Shown here one piece after another: positions 8,352 to 16,722 of a DNA stretch of 64,000 bases. Where the stretch lies: the NCBI GenBank assembly GCA_023420895.1, contig JAEZUY010000007.1, forward strand, positions 57,386-121,385. The letters are read 5' to 3'. Source of the DNA: Bacillota bacterium (GTDB lineage Bacteria; Bacillota; Clostridia; Tissierellales; Gottschalkiaceae). The notes beneath the pieces were generated by a model. That model ran no database searches. It saw only the letters and a list, made by a program, of their open reading frames with translations, and was not told the origin of the DNA. The position numbers were made by a program, and so were the translations under genes. How positions within the stretch are numbered: the first letter of the stretch is position 1; each line of letters starts with the position of its first letter.

Positions 8352-9027
8352 TGAGCTCTTCCTTTCCAAAGTAGATAAATCTTAGGAATATTGCTGTAAG
8401 TCCGAAAGCGACTTTGATTCCAAGTATTACGTTTGCTATCTGTACATACTGTCTAGTAGTCAGCAGGTCTATCCTTTCTGAAATAAATAAAAGGACTAGC
8501 ACAAGGAAAGCAGTGTAAAACACTTTTTCCAGAATATAAGGAATTTTGTAGTCATATCTGTCGTTCGGAACTATTAAATAACGGCACATTATTATAACGG
8601 CCATTATTGCTCCTCCCTGGAATCCTCCTCCAGGGGAGTCAGCTCCTCTTGCAATTATATATATTCCGAAGATTATGAATATAGGGTAAATTATACTTAC
8701 AACTGTTCTCTGTATAATAGAAGTTCTGAAATCGACTGATTTAGAAGATGCTATTCTTTCAAGGTTATTTTCGAATATCTCAAGTTTTATAAACTGAAAT
8801 ATTGCAATAACCGCAATCAGAAGAAGCAGAGCTTCAAAAATAGTGTCAAAAACTCTATAGTCCAGATATATTGCTGTTACAATATTCTGAACCTGAGAAT
8901 TTGCCTGAGCTTTCTGTATATAAAGGTCTGCAAGCACAGTGTTGCTGACATCTACATAGTCGAAATACATATAGGCGAATACTGCAAAGAGAATACCCAC
9001 TATCAAAGCTGTGATTTTCTGTCTCAT
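8344..9027 (-). CDS. mrpB: Mrp subunit B fused to an MrpA C-terminal-like segment
   Basis: A 227-residue membrane protein in two parts. The N-terminal half (NIVTAIYLDYRVFDTIFEA) corresponds to the last part of MrpA, called MbhE in hydrogenases. The C-terminal half is MrpB/MbhF (RGADSPGGGFQGGAIMA, the family signature). The ATG overlaps the upstream TGA (ATGA), and GGAGGCG lies seven bases upstream. This composite, plus the next gene, supplies the MrpA tail although no full MrpA is encoded here. Confidence 0.85.
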   Translation of the reverse strand: MRQKITALIVGILFAVFAYMYFDYVDVSNTVLADLYIQKAQANSQVQNIVTAIYLDYRVFDTIFEALLLLIAVIAIFQFIKLEIFENNLERIASSKSVDFRTSIIQRTVVSIIYPIFIIFGIYIIARGADSPGGGFQGGAIMAVIIMCRYLIVPNDRYDYKIPYILEKVFYTAFLVLVLLFISERIDLLTTRQYVQIANVILGIKVAFGLTAIFLRFIYFGKEELNE

Positions 9028-9563
9028 TCTATTCGCCTCCCTATATCGTGTATATTTTTAGAAAGAATATTTTCTTCACCAAACTCGCCTCTGAGTTTTC
9101 TGAGAATATTCATGAATCCCATATTCGAGTACTCTCCATATAATTTAACTTTATCTTCTTTTTCTTCTATAAGAAGCTCAAAAGAGTAGTTCTCTTTGAG
9201 GAATTCTACGGATTCTGTAGTACATACGAACTGAAGTTCGTATTCGTTTTCTATCAGAATCTGTTCAATATATTTCATTATATCTTCTCTTATGACTTCA
9301 TCATCTTTTATATAATAAACAATGAAAATCTTAGACTTCTTAATAGCAACGAGCAGCAGAACTGTAGTTATGGTAGAACCTATAACAGCCTCTGCAAGCG
9401 CTATATCCGGTGCAGCCAGAAGCACATAGGCAAAAGCCGCTGTAACCGATAATATACCGGAAAGAATTATAGATTTTCTTATTCTTGGAGTTATTATTGT
9501 GAAGATGGCTAAGAGAATAATAACTATCAGAGTTATATCAATTACCGGATTCATTGAACTCAT
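9024..9563 (-). CDS. DUF4040 / MbhD-like subunit with extra soluble C-terminal domain
   Basis: About 179 residues. The first 75 hold three helices with AAPDIALAEAVIGSTITTVL, the DUF4040 signature of the MrpA C-terminus (MbhD in hydrogenases). The remaining 100 residues are hydrophilic, with predicted alternating strands and helices, and resemble nothing I can name; this tail is not part of the usual MbhD. The start is the ATG at 9563 (GGAGGTAA nine bases upstream); the TTG at 9569 is too close to that site. It overlaps mrpG by 26 bases. Confidence 0.8.
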   Translation of the reverse strand: MSSMNPVIDITLIVIILLAIFTIITPRIRKSIILSGILSVTAAFAYVLLAAPDIALAEAVIGSTITTVLLLVAIKKSKIFIVYYIKDDEVIREDIMKYIEQILIENEYELQFVCTTESVEFLKENYSFELLIEEKEDKVKLYGEYSNMGFMNILRKLRGEFGEENILSKNIHDIGRRIE

Positions 9564-9861
9564 CTTCAATTACCTCCTCTTTATGTCCTGCCAGATGGGC
9601 AGATCTTAAAATTATATGAGTAGTTATAGGGTTTATAAGCACTCCTATGAATATCAGGAGCAGAGCTTTTAATGTAAAGAAGCTCAGTCCCTTCAGGAAG
9701 CATATACCTATAAGTATTGTTATAAATCCGACAGAATCAATCATTGACGCCGCCAGAATAGTTTTATTAAAAGTTTTTGAGCCGTATATACCCAGAAAGC
9801 CGAATATCATGAATATAAGGCCGAGTATTATAAATCCGTATCCTATATAATCGAATATCAT
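9538..9861 (-). CDS. mrpG: Mrp antiporter subunit G
   Basis: A 107-residue protein with three helices, the pattern GYGFIILGLIFMIFGFLGI, and the conserved NPITTHIILRSAHLAG near the C-terminus, as in MrpG/MnhG. GGGGGAT precedes the ATG. The acidic tail (KEEVIEDEFNESGN) overlaps the next gene. Its role is structural within the Mrp membrane complex. Confidence 0.88.
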   Translation of the reverse strand: MIFDYIGYGFIILGLIFMIFGFLGIYGSKTFNKTILAASMIDSVGFITILIGICFLKGLSFFTLKALLLIFIGVLINPITTHIILRSAHLAGHKEEVIEDEFNESGN

Positions 9862-10115
9862 TATAAATCCCCCCTCGTATATATGAATACCGCAACAAAG
9901 AGCGTTCCAACGAATCCGAAAAGTGCGAACGCAATTGCGACGTCGAGAAAGAAAGAATTGTCTTTAAGAGCGGAGTAGAGAGCTATTCCTATGACTACTA
10001 TAGTAGTAGATATGCTGAGCCCGAGAACTCCGTCCCAGATATTCAGATTTCGCACGATATAAAGTCCACACAGTCCAAGGAAAACGGAAAGCAGCAGTAA
10101 AGAAAAATAAAGCAT
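9861..10115 (-). CDS. mrpF: Mrp antiporter subunit F
   Basis: An 84-residue, three-helix protein matching MrpF/MnhF (NIWDGVLGLSISTTIVVIGI). The start at 10115 is chosen because AGAGGTGG lies just upstream and the ATG overlaps the mrpE stop codon as TAATG; a longer reading from 10142 lies inside mrpE. The overlap suggests coupled translation. Confidence 0.87.
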   Translation of the reverse strand: MLYFSLLLLSVFLGLCGLYIVRNLNIWDGVLGLSISTTIVVIGIALYSALKDNSFFLDVAIAFALFGFVGTLFVAVFIYTRGDL

Positions 10116-10612
10116 TATTCCACCTCTTTCGCTTTCAGACATCTGAAATTACTTTCTATTTCTTTTTTTAGTTCTTCTTTAGTTTTATTTCCAGTGTTTA
10201 AAGTCAGTATAGTAGCTTCATTCTTGGTCTTATCCATATCTATAGCTATTGTTCCGGGTGCAAGTGTTATAGTTGTGCAAACCAGTGAATTTATAAAAGC
10301 CTGATCTGTAGGAAGTTTGACTTTTACTATATTGACTATAAATTCTCTTTTAATTATTGCTTTCATAATTTCAAAAGCCGATTTATAAACAGTAAATATT
10401 ATTATTCCGGCATATTTCAGTATATTGAGAAAATATTTGAAACTTATATTCGGCATAGTAGAGTCTGCTATATATCTTTCAGCAACCATTAATATTATTA
10501 ATGCAGCTACCAGACCTGAAAACATATATTCTATCGAAAAGCTTTCGTTCAGAATACACCAGGTTATGAATATCAGCAGCGTCAGAAACATTATGAAATT
10601 ATGTCTTTTCAA
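10115..10612 (-). CDS. mrpE: Mrp antiporter subunit E
   Basis: About 165 residues: two to three N-terminal helices followed by a soluble domain with TLAPGTIAIDMDK, as in MrpE/MnhE (the TPGT-like segment). It is the first gene of the operon. The start is the TTG at 10612, with GCAGGAGGTG six bases upstream; the upstream TTG at 10630 precedes the ribosome binding site. A good promoter lies 40 bases further upstream. Confidence 0.87.
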   Translation of the reverse strand: MKRHNFIMFLTLLIFITWCILNESFSIEYMFSGLVAALIILMVAERYIADSTMPNISFKYFLNILKYAGIIIFTVYKSAFEIMKAIIKREFIVNIVKVKLPTDQAFINSLVCTTITLAPGTIAIDMDKTKNEATILTLNTGNKTKEELKKEIESNFRCLKAKEVE

Positions 10613-10652
10613 TTTATTCACCTCCTGCAAAAAATAGAAAACGATTTCTTAA

Positions 10653-10681
10653 ACTATACAATAAAATAATGCTAATATCAA
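10653..10681 (-). promoter_or_regulatory. Promoter of the Mrp operon
   Basis: Read on the minus strand: TTGATA (10681-10676), 17-base spacer, TATAGT (10658-10653), about 40 bases before mrpE. Confidence 0.7.
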
Positions 10682-10978
10682 TACTTTAGTAGGAAAAAGC
10701 ATTGAATACAAGCGAAAAATGAAGAATATGAGAGTATATGGAAGATATAGACTGATGAATTCTGTTGTTTCTTATTTAAATATTTGCAGAATAAATTAAT
10801 TTAGAAAATTATATTTTACAGAAAAAAGATTTTGTTAAAGAATTTATAAATCTGAAGAATTAGATAAAAATATAAATAAAAATATGGTTTTATTGTGTTT
10901 TTATAAGAAATTTGTGATAAAATATTCTGTATAAGACTAATTGCTTAATTTTGTTTAAATTCAGGCTAAGATTTATTG
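10682..10978. other. AT-rich divergent intergenic region upstream of leuC
   Basis: About 300 bases without a plausible gene. It must hold the leuC promoter, but no hexamer pair stands out (TTGTGT at 10892 with GATAAA 18 bases later is the best, weak candidate). No T-box motif or leader peptide with leucine codons was seen. Confidence 0.4.
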
Positions 10979-10991
10979 AGAGGTGGATGAA

Positions 10992-12401
10992 ATGGCAGGT
11001 AAAACGCTTTATGAAAAGATTTGGGATAAACATTTAGTTGAATCTACTGAAGATCAGAATCTGATCTATATAGACCTTCATTTTCTGCATGAGGTAACTT
11101 CTCCTCAGGCATTTGAAGGACTTAGAATACACAATAGAAAGGTAAGAAAACCGGAATATACTTTTGCTACGATAGACCATAATGTTCCTACTAAGGACAG
11201 ATACAATATAACTGATCCTATATCTAAAAAACAGATAGACACTCTTACTGAAAATAGTAAAGAATTCGGAATAAACTTTTATGGACTAGACAGTGAAGAT
11301 CAGGGAATAGTTCACGTTATAGGACCTGAACTTGGACTTACACTTCCAGGAAAGACTATAGTTTGCGGGGACAGCCATACTGCAACTCACGGAGCTTTCG
11401 GAGCGCTTGCATTCGGAATAGGAACTAGTGAAGTTGAGCACGTTCTTGCTACTCAGACTCTTCCTCAGAAGAAGTCTAAAACTATGAAAGTGGAATATAA
11501 AGGATCGCTTAAACCTGGTGTAACAGCAAAAGACATGATACTTGGACTTATAAGCAAATACGGAACAGATTTTGCTACAGGATATGCAATAGAATTCACA
11601 GGAAAAGCTATAGAAGATCTTTCTATGGAAGGAAGAATGACTATTTGCAATATGGCTATAGAAGCCGGAGCGAGAGCAGGACTTATAGCTCCAGATGAAA
11701 CTACATTTGAATATATAAAAGGAAGAGAACATGCTCCAAAGGGAGAAGAATTCGATAAAGCAGTTGAAGAATGGAAGAAACTTGCAACTGATGAAGATGC
11801 AGTTTATGATAAAGTAGTTGAATTTGATTTAGATACATTAGAACCTCAGGTTACTTGGGGAACAAGCCCGGGAATGGGAGCGTCTATATCAGATTCAGTT
11901 CCTACTGTGGAAAGTTTTGAAAGTGAAGTTCAGCAGGGATCAGCGGAAAAAGCTCTTGAATACATGGGACTTGAAGGCGGAACACCTATGAAGGACATAG
12001 AAATAGACTATGTTTTCATAGGATCTTGCACTAACGGAAGAATAGAAGACTTAAGAGCGGCTGCAGAAGTAGCTAAAGGAAGAAAAGTTGCTGACGGTGT
12101 TACAGCAATAGTTGTGCCCGGCTCGCAAAAAGTAAAAGAGAGAGCTGAAGAAGAAGGACTTGATAAAATATTTGAAGAAGCAGGATTTGAATGGAGAGAG
12201 TCAGGATGCTCAATGTGTCTTGCAATGAATCCGGATGTTCTTCAGCCTGGACAGAGATGCGCTTCTACATCTAACAGAAACTTTGAAGGACGTCAGGGAC
12301 GTGACGGAAGAACTCACCTTGTGTCACCGGCAATGGCGGCTGCAGCTGCAATAGCAGGACATTTTGTAGATGTTAGAAATTTAGATGAGGAATTAAAATA
12401 A
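10992..12401 (+). CDS. leuC: 3-isopropylmalate dehydratase large subunit
   Basis: A 469-residue aconitase-family enzyme that, with LeuD, isomerises 2- to 3-isopropylmalate in leucine synthesis. The N-terminus [16 protein letters not shown] is typical of LeuC. Three cysteines for the [4Fe-4S] cluster are visible in [12 protein letters not shown] and [10 protein letters not shown], and the [19 protein letters not shown] motif is present. The start is the ATG at 10992; AGAGGTGG precedes it, and the GTG at 10983 lies inside that site. leuA and leuB are not in the window. Confidence 0.95.
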   Translation: MAGKTLYEKIWDKHLVESTEDQNLIYIDLHFLHEVTSPQAFEGLRIHNRKVRKPEYTFATIDHNVPTKDRYNITDPISKKQIDTLTENSKEFGINFYGLDSEDQGIVHVIGPELGLTLPGKTIVCGDSHTATHGAFGALAFGIGTSEVEHVLATQTLPQKKSKTMKVEYKGSLKPGVTAKDMILGLISKYGTDFATGYAIEFTGKAIEDLSMEGRMTICNMAIEAGARAGLIAPDETTFEYIKGREHAPKGEEFDKAVEEWKKLATDEDAVYDKVVEFDLDTLEPQVTWGTSPGMGASISDSVPTVESFESEVQQGSAEKALEYMGLEGGTPMKDIEIDYVFIGSCTNGRIEDLRAAAEVAKGRKVADGVTAIVVPGSQKVKERAEEEGLDKIFEEAGFEWRESGCSMCLAMNPDVLQPGQRCASTSNRNFEGRQGRDGRTHLVSPAMAAAAAIAGHFVDVRNLDEELK

Positions 12402-12417
12402 TCAGGGGGTATAAATC

Positions 12418-13014
12418 ATGGAACCATTAATTAAAGTTGAAGGAATTGTAACTCCTATGGACAGAGCTAATGTGGATACAGACGCTATAATCCCTAAACA
12501 GTTCCTTAAAAGAATAGAAAGAACTGGATTCGGACAATTCCTGTTTTATGAATTCAGATACGATAAAGACGGAAATGAAATAGAAGACTTTGAACTTAAT
12601 CAGGATAAATACGAAGGAACTAATATACTGATAGCCAGAGACAATTTCGGATGCGGTTCTTCAAGAGAGCACGCACCTTGGGCACTTGAAGATTACGGAT
12701 TCAGAGTTATAATAGCTCCTAGTTTTGCAGATATATTCTATAATAACTGTTTCAACAACGGAATACTTCCTATAGTTCTTCCGGAAGAAGAGCTTGACAA
12801 GCTGTTTGCAAAAACAGAGGGAGGAAAAATATACCGTTTAGAAGTTAATCTTGAAGATAAGATGATCAGAGATGAAGACGGACTTGAAATTCCTTTTGAA
12901 ATAGATGATTTCAGAAGAGAGAAACTTCTTAAAGGTCTTGACGATATAGCTATAACTCTTGGAAAAACAGATATAATAGAAGAATTTGAAAAAGATCATA
13001 TAAACTACGTTTAA
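12418..13014 (+). CDS. leuD: 3-isopropylmalate dehydratase small subunit
   Basis: A 198-residue swivel-domain partner of Leu[17 protein letters not shown] near the N-terminus and [15 protein letters not shown] (substrate-binding loop) are diagnostic. Length matches the bacterial ~200-residue LeuD form rather than the ~165-residue archaeal/HacB type. It lies 16 bases after leuC with cagggggt as ribosome binding site, so the two are co-transcribed. Confidence 0.95.
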   Translation: MEPLIKVEGIVTPMDRANVDTDAIIPKQFLKRIERTGFGQFLFYEFRYDKDGNEIEDFELNQDKYEGTNILIARDNFGCGSSREHAPWALEDYGFRVIIAPSFADIFYNNCFNNGILPIVLPEEELDKLFAKTEGGKIYRLEVNLEDKMIRDEDGLEIPFEIDDFRREKLLKGLDDIAITLGKTDIIEEFEKDHINYV

Positions 13015-13034
13015 AATAAAATCATTTTCAGAAT

Positions 13035-13070
13035 AAAAAAAGCATGTCATATTAATATGACATGCTTTTT
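13035..13070. terminator. Bidirectional terminator after leuCD
   Basis: A 26-base perfect palindrome beginning agcatgtcatatt and flanked by A and T runs, placed between convergent leuD and the rhodanese gene. Confidence 0.9.
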
Positions 13071-13105
13071 AAATTTCAGATTTTATCTGTATAAATTATT
13101 TAGGA

Positions 13106-13414
13106 CTACATAAGACTGTTGTAATATGCAATCATTCCGCCTTCAACAATTACAGGCTGCTTTCCGGCCATGCTCAGAAGAACGGCTGCTCTTGCCGCTC
13201 TCATTCCTCTTGCACACATTATATATATAGGTATATCATCAGGAAGACTGTCAATTTCATCTGGAAGCTGTTCCAGAGGAATATGAACACCGCATTCTAC
13301 CATAGGCATTTTACGAAGTTCTGACGCTCCTCTTATATCTATTACCATTTTTTTGCAGCTTTCATCGCATAAGACTTTTTTAAATTCATCTATACAGCAT
13401 TTTGAAGGTTTCAT
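13106..13414 (-). CDS. Single-domain rhodanese-like protein
   Basis: A 102-residue cytoplasmic sulfurtransferase-fold protein. The active-site loop is CARGMR with the catalytic Cys at residue 67; MVIDIRGASELRKMPM is the standard entry strand and helix. The N-terminal region has four more cysteines (CC at 6-7, C16, C20), which is unusual and could carry persulfide or metal. AGAGGTGA precedes ATG. It lies 14 bases after the degenerate secretion-ATPase gene and near a CsoR-like regulator, which suggests a persulfide or thiol-stress role. Confidence 0.82.
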   Translation of the reverse strand: MKPSKCCIDEFKKVLCDESCKKMVIDIRGASELRKMPMVECGVHIPLEQLPDEIDSLPDDIPIYIMCARGMRAARAAVLLSMAGKQPVIVEGGMIAYYNSLM

Positions 13415-13428
13415 AAATCACCTCTGAA

Positions 13429-13920
13429 TTAGATATCTTCTTTTGATATTTTTCCTTTTTCATTAACTGTCATAACAGTTATTTTTGGAAGTTTAGATTC
13501 TCCGTCAATTTTTGCACATTCAAGAACTTGGTAAGTTTTTGAAATATCTCCGCCGCTTTTAGCAACAGTTTTAAGAACTTTGTTTATTGAATACGGGTGG
13601 TCAGGATCTTTAAGCGCTATAACAGCTTTTCCTTCTTTTCCGTAAGCTTTAGTAACTATATCTTCATAATCTACATTTTTTATGTCTCCGATTAGAAGAA
13701 AGTCTTTGTCAGCATCTAAGTCTTCTTCAGATTTTACTTGTTTTAATGAGCCTACTCCTTTTGCTGTTGCTCCAAGAGTAGCTAAAAGAGGAAGTATTCC
13801 CCATCCTTTGTGACCTGAAACGATGAAAGAGTTCTTTTCTTCCATAGCTTTTTCAATATGCTCTCCAAATTCTTCTGTCATAAAACCTTGTTTTACCAGT
13901 TTTTCCAGCATTTTATTCAT
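13429..13920 (-). CDS. Degenerate secretion-ATPase-like (TadA/CpaF/VirB11-type) protein
   Basis: A 163-residue protein. It reads like a shrunken type II/IV secretion ATPase core: an N-terminal helix, then SGHKGWG at residues 35-41 where a Walker A G-x-x-G-x-G would be. The next two residues, which should be Lys and Ser/Thr, are Ile and Leu, so nucleotide binding is unlikely. LLIGDIKN and GKEGKAVIALKDPDH sit where the Walker B and His-box segments fall. This family call is inference from motif order. AGGAGG precedes ATG. It is first in an operon with a rhodanese and diverges from a CsoR-like regulator. Confidence 0.5.
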   Translation of the reverse strand: MNKMLEKLVKQGFMTEEFGEHIEKAMEEKNSFIVSGHKGWGILPLLATLGATAKGVGSLKQVKSEEDLDADKDFLLIGDIKNVDYEDIVTKAYGKEGKAVIALKDPDHPYSINKVLKTVAKSGGDISKTYQVLECAKIDGESKLPKITVMTVNEKGKISKEDI

Positions 13921-14163
13921 AATAAAACCCTCCTGTTTTATAGAAAATTATTTGTTCAGGACATAACTATAAATGTCCAGCTAATTATACATTCAGTCAT
14001 ATTATAACATATAGAACAGTTATGCTCTATCAGTAAGATTATACATATTGTTTGAAAATGATTAATATTGTCATTGACTTGAAGTATTAAAAATAGTAAT
14101 ATTAAATTGAGGGTCATTAATATTATATTAATATCTTCAGTAATAAAGGAGATGTGATTACAT

Positions 14164-14424
14164 ATGGATTCTTCTAATCTGAACAAAAGAATGAATCGTG
14201 TTATAGGTCAGCTCAACGCTGTTAATCGCATGATAGAAGAAGATGCTGAATGCGATGATATACTTATCCAGATTAATGCTTCAAAAAAGGCGCTTCACAA
14301 GATAGGTCAGATTATAATTGAAGAAAATCTTGAAAAGAAGACTAAGGAGAAAATTGATGAAAAAGGAGCGGATGAGTTGGTCGGGTCTTTTAAAAAGTCT
14401 CTTGATCTTTTTTTAAGGCTTTAG
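14164..14424 (+). CDS. CsoR/FrmR-family transcriptional regulator with a single cysteine
   Basis: An 86-residue all-helical DUF156 repressor-type protein. The conserved first ligand is present (Cys30 in EEDAECDDI), and LNKRMNRVIGQLNAVNRMI is the family's N-terminal helix. The positions of the second His and Cys/Glu ligands hold Asn55 and Lys59, so it cannot be a canonical copper sensor (Cys-His-Cys) or CstR (two Cys). It diverges from the secretion-ATPase-like/rhodanese operon across 243 bases, which suggests it controls them. AAAGGAGATG lies upstream of ATG. Confidence 0.78.
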   Translation: MDSSNLNKRMNRVIGQLNAVNRMIEEDAECDDILIQINASKKALHKIGQIIIEENLEKKTKEKIDEKGADELVGSFKKSLDLFLRL

Positions 14425-14457
14425 ATTAATTACTAATAAATATGAAAATAGTGAAAT

Positions 14458-14502
14458 AAAAAAAGATTTAGAAAGACATGTTTTCTAAATCTTTTTTTTT
14501 TT
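14458..14502. terminator. Bidirectional terminator between convergent genes
   Basis: Stem aaaaagatttagaaa/tttctaaatcttttt with a short loop and a run of more than ten T. It serves the CsoR-like gene (plus) and the amidohydrolase-like gene (minus). Confidence 0.88.
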
Positions 14503-14524
14503 AAAGATATATTAATAGATAAAA

Positions 14525-15202
14525 CTAATTAGACTCCAGAACTTTATTTAAAAAATCTATAAGAGAATTTATGAGATGATTGAAATTATTCAGGCTGAAA
14601 ACCGGATTTCTGTAATCGCTCGATATTTCAAGCTGCAGAGCAGGAGTAGAGAAATAGTTGGATATATAGTTGCTGACAGTATAAGGTTTACTGGCTTTGA
14701 ACTTATAATTTATCTTTATATCGTTTATATTTTTTTCTTTGAGTGAATCTATAAGGTAATCTGAAATATATTCTTTATTTAAAAGATTTTTACCGTCATT
14801 AGTTCCAATTTCTATATGATATCCTCTGAAGCCTTCATCGGTGCTGCTCAGCATTCCGTGCAAGTCCAGGACAAAATCTATCGGATTGTTATTTATTATT
14901 TCACCTATTTTATCTTTATATTCTGTATGAAGGATGAAGTTGTCGTCAATCCCGTTATTGTAAATTTTGCTTATGAGATGACAGTCGATATTGTCTCTCA
15001 GCACTTCTGCTATCGCTCCTGTATATCTTTCACCCATTTTTATTTTTCCATTTCTGTTCTGGTTCACAGCATGAGGAGCTGAGAGCAGTATAGGTTTTTT
15101 TCCAGGTACATACTTTATTGGATTTCCCGGAGTTCCGTCAAAACTGTTAGCCCCGTATTTCTTCTCTAAATCTACTATATAATTCATTTCATACTCTACC
15201 AT
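14525..15202 (-). CDS. N-formylglutamate amidohydrolase-like protein
   Basis: About 225 residues. The metallopeptidase-like motifs of the N-formylglutamate amidohydrolase family are visible: SAPHAV, the central DLHGM, and LQLEIS near the C-terminus (His/Asp/Glu zinc ligands). Family members hydrolyse N-formyl-glutamate in histidine breakdown, but no hut genes are nearby, so another N-acyl amide may be the substrate. The start is probably the ATG at 15202, nine bases after GAAAGGA; in-frame ATG and TTG codons at 15208 and 15220 are too near or inside that site. Confidence 0.75.
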   Translation of the reverse strand: MVEYEMNYIVDLEKKYGANSFDGTPGNPIKYVPGKKPILLSAPHAVNQNRNGKIKMGERYTGAIAEVLRDNIDCHLISKIYNNGIDDNFILHTEYKDKIGEIINNNPIDFVLDLHGMLSSTDEGFRGYHIEIGTNDGKNLLNKEYISDYLIDSLKEKNINDIKINYKFKASKPYTVSNYISNYFSTPALQLEISSDYRNPVFSLNNFNHLINSLIDFLNKVLESN

Positions 15203-15353
15203 AGCCATACATCCTTTCAATGAACCTTTCCTATATATTCTATCAGAAAATATAATCAGAGGTATAATTTGAAAAAAATAAAATATAATTAAAATTCTTT
15301 AAAATGGGTATAAATATATTATGCAGATAAATAAAGAAAAGGAGAATAAGACT

Positions 15354-15710
15354 GTGAGCGAAAAAGGAAACAAAGAAAGTTCAGTAGGAGCTTTCATCGT
15401 TAGAATCATAATGACTGCAATAGTTTTGGGACTGGCAGCTTTCCTTACACCGGGCTTTCATATAAACGGACTTGGAACACTTATTATCGCAACGATTATT
15501 ATTATAATTATGAGCTTTGCAATTGAAAGCATGATAGGTGTAGGGGCAAATCCATTCGGCAGAGGGTTGGCTGGATTTGCTGTTTCTGTTATAGTATTAA
15601 TTATAACGTCAAAACTTATTGACGGTTTCAGTATCGGATTATTCTCAGCAATATTCGGATCTTTCTTGATAGGGATTATAAATGCTGTGATACCGAGCAA
15701 AACTTTTTAA
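15354..15710 (+). CDS. YvlD-like / phage-holin-4 superfamily membrane protein
   Basis: About 118 residues with four predicted helices after a short charged N-terminus. LTPGFHINGLGTLI and LIDGFSIGLFSAIFGSFLIG are typical of the PF04020 family, small four-helix membrane proteins such as YvlD, of unknown role and not real holins. The start is the GTG at 15354 with AAAGGAG nine bases upstream; the ATG at 15321 precedes that site. It is followed 15 bases later by a parvulin gene. Confidence 0.75.
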   Translation: MSEKGNKESSVGAFIVRIIMTAIVLGLAAFLTPGFHINGLGTLIIATIIIIIMSFAIESMIGVGANPFGRGLAGFAVSVIVLIITSKLIDGFSIGLFSAIFGSFLIGIINAVIPSKTF

Positions 15711-15725
15711 ATTCAGGAGGTAACA

Positions 15726-16472
15726 ATGGAAAACAAAGTATATGCAGTAGTAGGGGACAGACAGGTTACACAAGAAGATGTTAATGATTTTCTTCGTAAT
15801 ATAGGACCTCAGAACGCAATGCAGTTCCAGGGAGAAGAAGGAACTAAAAGAATTGTGGATGAAATAGTGAATCATGAGCTTCTTTATCTTGATGCAAAAG
15901 AAAAAGAACTCGATAAGGATGAACTTTTCAAAAAAGAAATGAAAAAAATAGAAGAGAATTTCTTAAAGCAGTACGCTATACAGCAAATTCTTTCAAAAGT
16001 TGAGATAACTGAAGATGAAGTTAAAGAATTCTATGAGCAGAATAAACAGTTTCTAGCTCAGCCTGAAAAACTCAGAGCAAGTCACATACTTGTTGAGGAA
16101 GAAGATAAGGCTAAAGAAATAATTGAAAACATTAAAGGCGGAGCAGACTTCGCGGAACAGGCAAAAGAACATTCAACATGTCCTTCATCTGAAAATGGAG
16201 GAGATTTAGGAGAATTCCCTAAAGGAAGCATGGTTACGGAATTCGAAGAAGCTGCATTCGGAATGCAAGTTGGAGACGTTTCAGACGAACCTGTTAAAAC
16301 TCAGTTCGGATACCACGTAATAAAACTTGTAGACAGAAAAGAAGCAAGCACACCTGAATATGAAGAAATAAAAGATCAGCTTAGAGATCAGGCTAAACTT
16401 GCTAAACAGGAAAGAATATACTTCCAGACAGTGGATGAGCTTAAAAGCAAATTCCCAGTGGAATATAAATAG
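15726..16472 (+). CDS. Parvulin-type peptidylprolyl isomerase, cytoplasmic
   Basis: A 248-residue PrsA/SurA-like chaperone without signal peptide or lipobox, so probably cytoplasmic. An N-terminal helical domain (SurA-N-like, residues 1-110) is followed by a parvulin domain starting ASHILVEEEDKAKEI and including GGDLGEFPKGSMV and FGYHVIKLVD, and then a helical tail. AGGAGG precedes the ATG. Membrane-anchored PrsA is the usual form in Bacillota; cytosolic versions are known but their clients are not. Confidence 0.88.
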   Translation: MENKVYAVVGDRQVTQEDVNDFLRNIGPQNAMQFQGEEGTKRIVDEIVNHELLYLDAKEKELDKDELFKKEMKKIEENFLKQYAIQQILSKVEITEDEVKEFYEQNKQFLAQPEKLRASHILVEEEDKAKEIIENIKGGADFAEQAKEHSTCPSSENGGDLGEFPKGSMVTEFEEAAFGMQVGDVSDEPVKTQFGYHVIKLVDRKEASTPEYEEIKDQLRDQAKLAKQERIYFQTVDELKSKFPVEYK

Positions 16473-16474
16473 AA

Positions 16475-16520
16475 AAAAAGGAGCACACATCGGCTTTAAA
16501 TCAAGCCAATCGTGTGCTTT
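16475..16520 (+). terminator. Possible terminator after the parvulin gene
   Basis: An interrupted stem (agcacac/gtgtgct plus ggctt/aagcc) preceded by an A-run; only three T follow, so termination may be weak. Confidence 0.45.
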
Positions 16521-16576
16521 CGATTTAACAATTTAGAGAAATAAAGAAATAAATTAAAAGAAAAACATCGAAAACG

Positions 16577-16605
16577 TTGTCAGAGTACAATATAAATGCT
16601 ATAAT
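16577..16605 (+). promoter_or_regulatory. Promoter of the nucleobase permease leader
   Basis: TTGTCA (16577-16582), 17-base spacer, TATAAT (16600-16605). Predicted transcription start is near 16612, giving a leader of about 150 bases. Confidence 0.7.
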
Positions 16606-16622
16606 TGAGACAGTATAGATTT

Positions 16623-16722
16623 AGAACATTGACATAGGACACAGAAAAGTATTCGCATATCCAGAGTATGCAATCGTGTATGCTATATACATATAAAATG
16701 TGTAATCGGTTTCATATGTTCT
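16623..16722 (+). ncRNA. Candidate structured leader (three-way junction) upstream of permease
   Basis: Complementary arms agaacat (16623-16629) and atgttct (16716-16722) enclose two side-by-side hairpins: gcata/tatgc (16655-16671) and tgtat/ataca (16677-16691). This is the layout of a three-way junction. It does not carry the conserved loop and junction bases of the purine riboswitch that I know. It may be a ligand-binding leader or chance folding of AT-rich RNA. Confidence 0.35.

Noticed and set aside
15354..15710. Phage holin indicating a prophage
   Set aside because: The holin-4 family name is historical; YvlD-like proteins are chromosomal, and no other phage gene is nearby.
16623..16722. 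Classic purine riboswitch before the NCS2 permease
   Set aside because: Overall topology is similar, but the conserved J1/2, J2/3 and loop sequences are missing and the element is too long.
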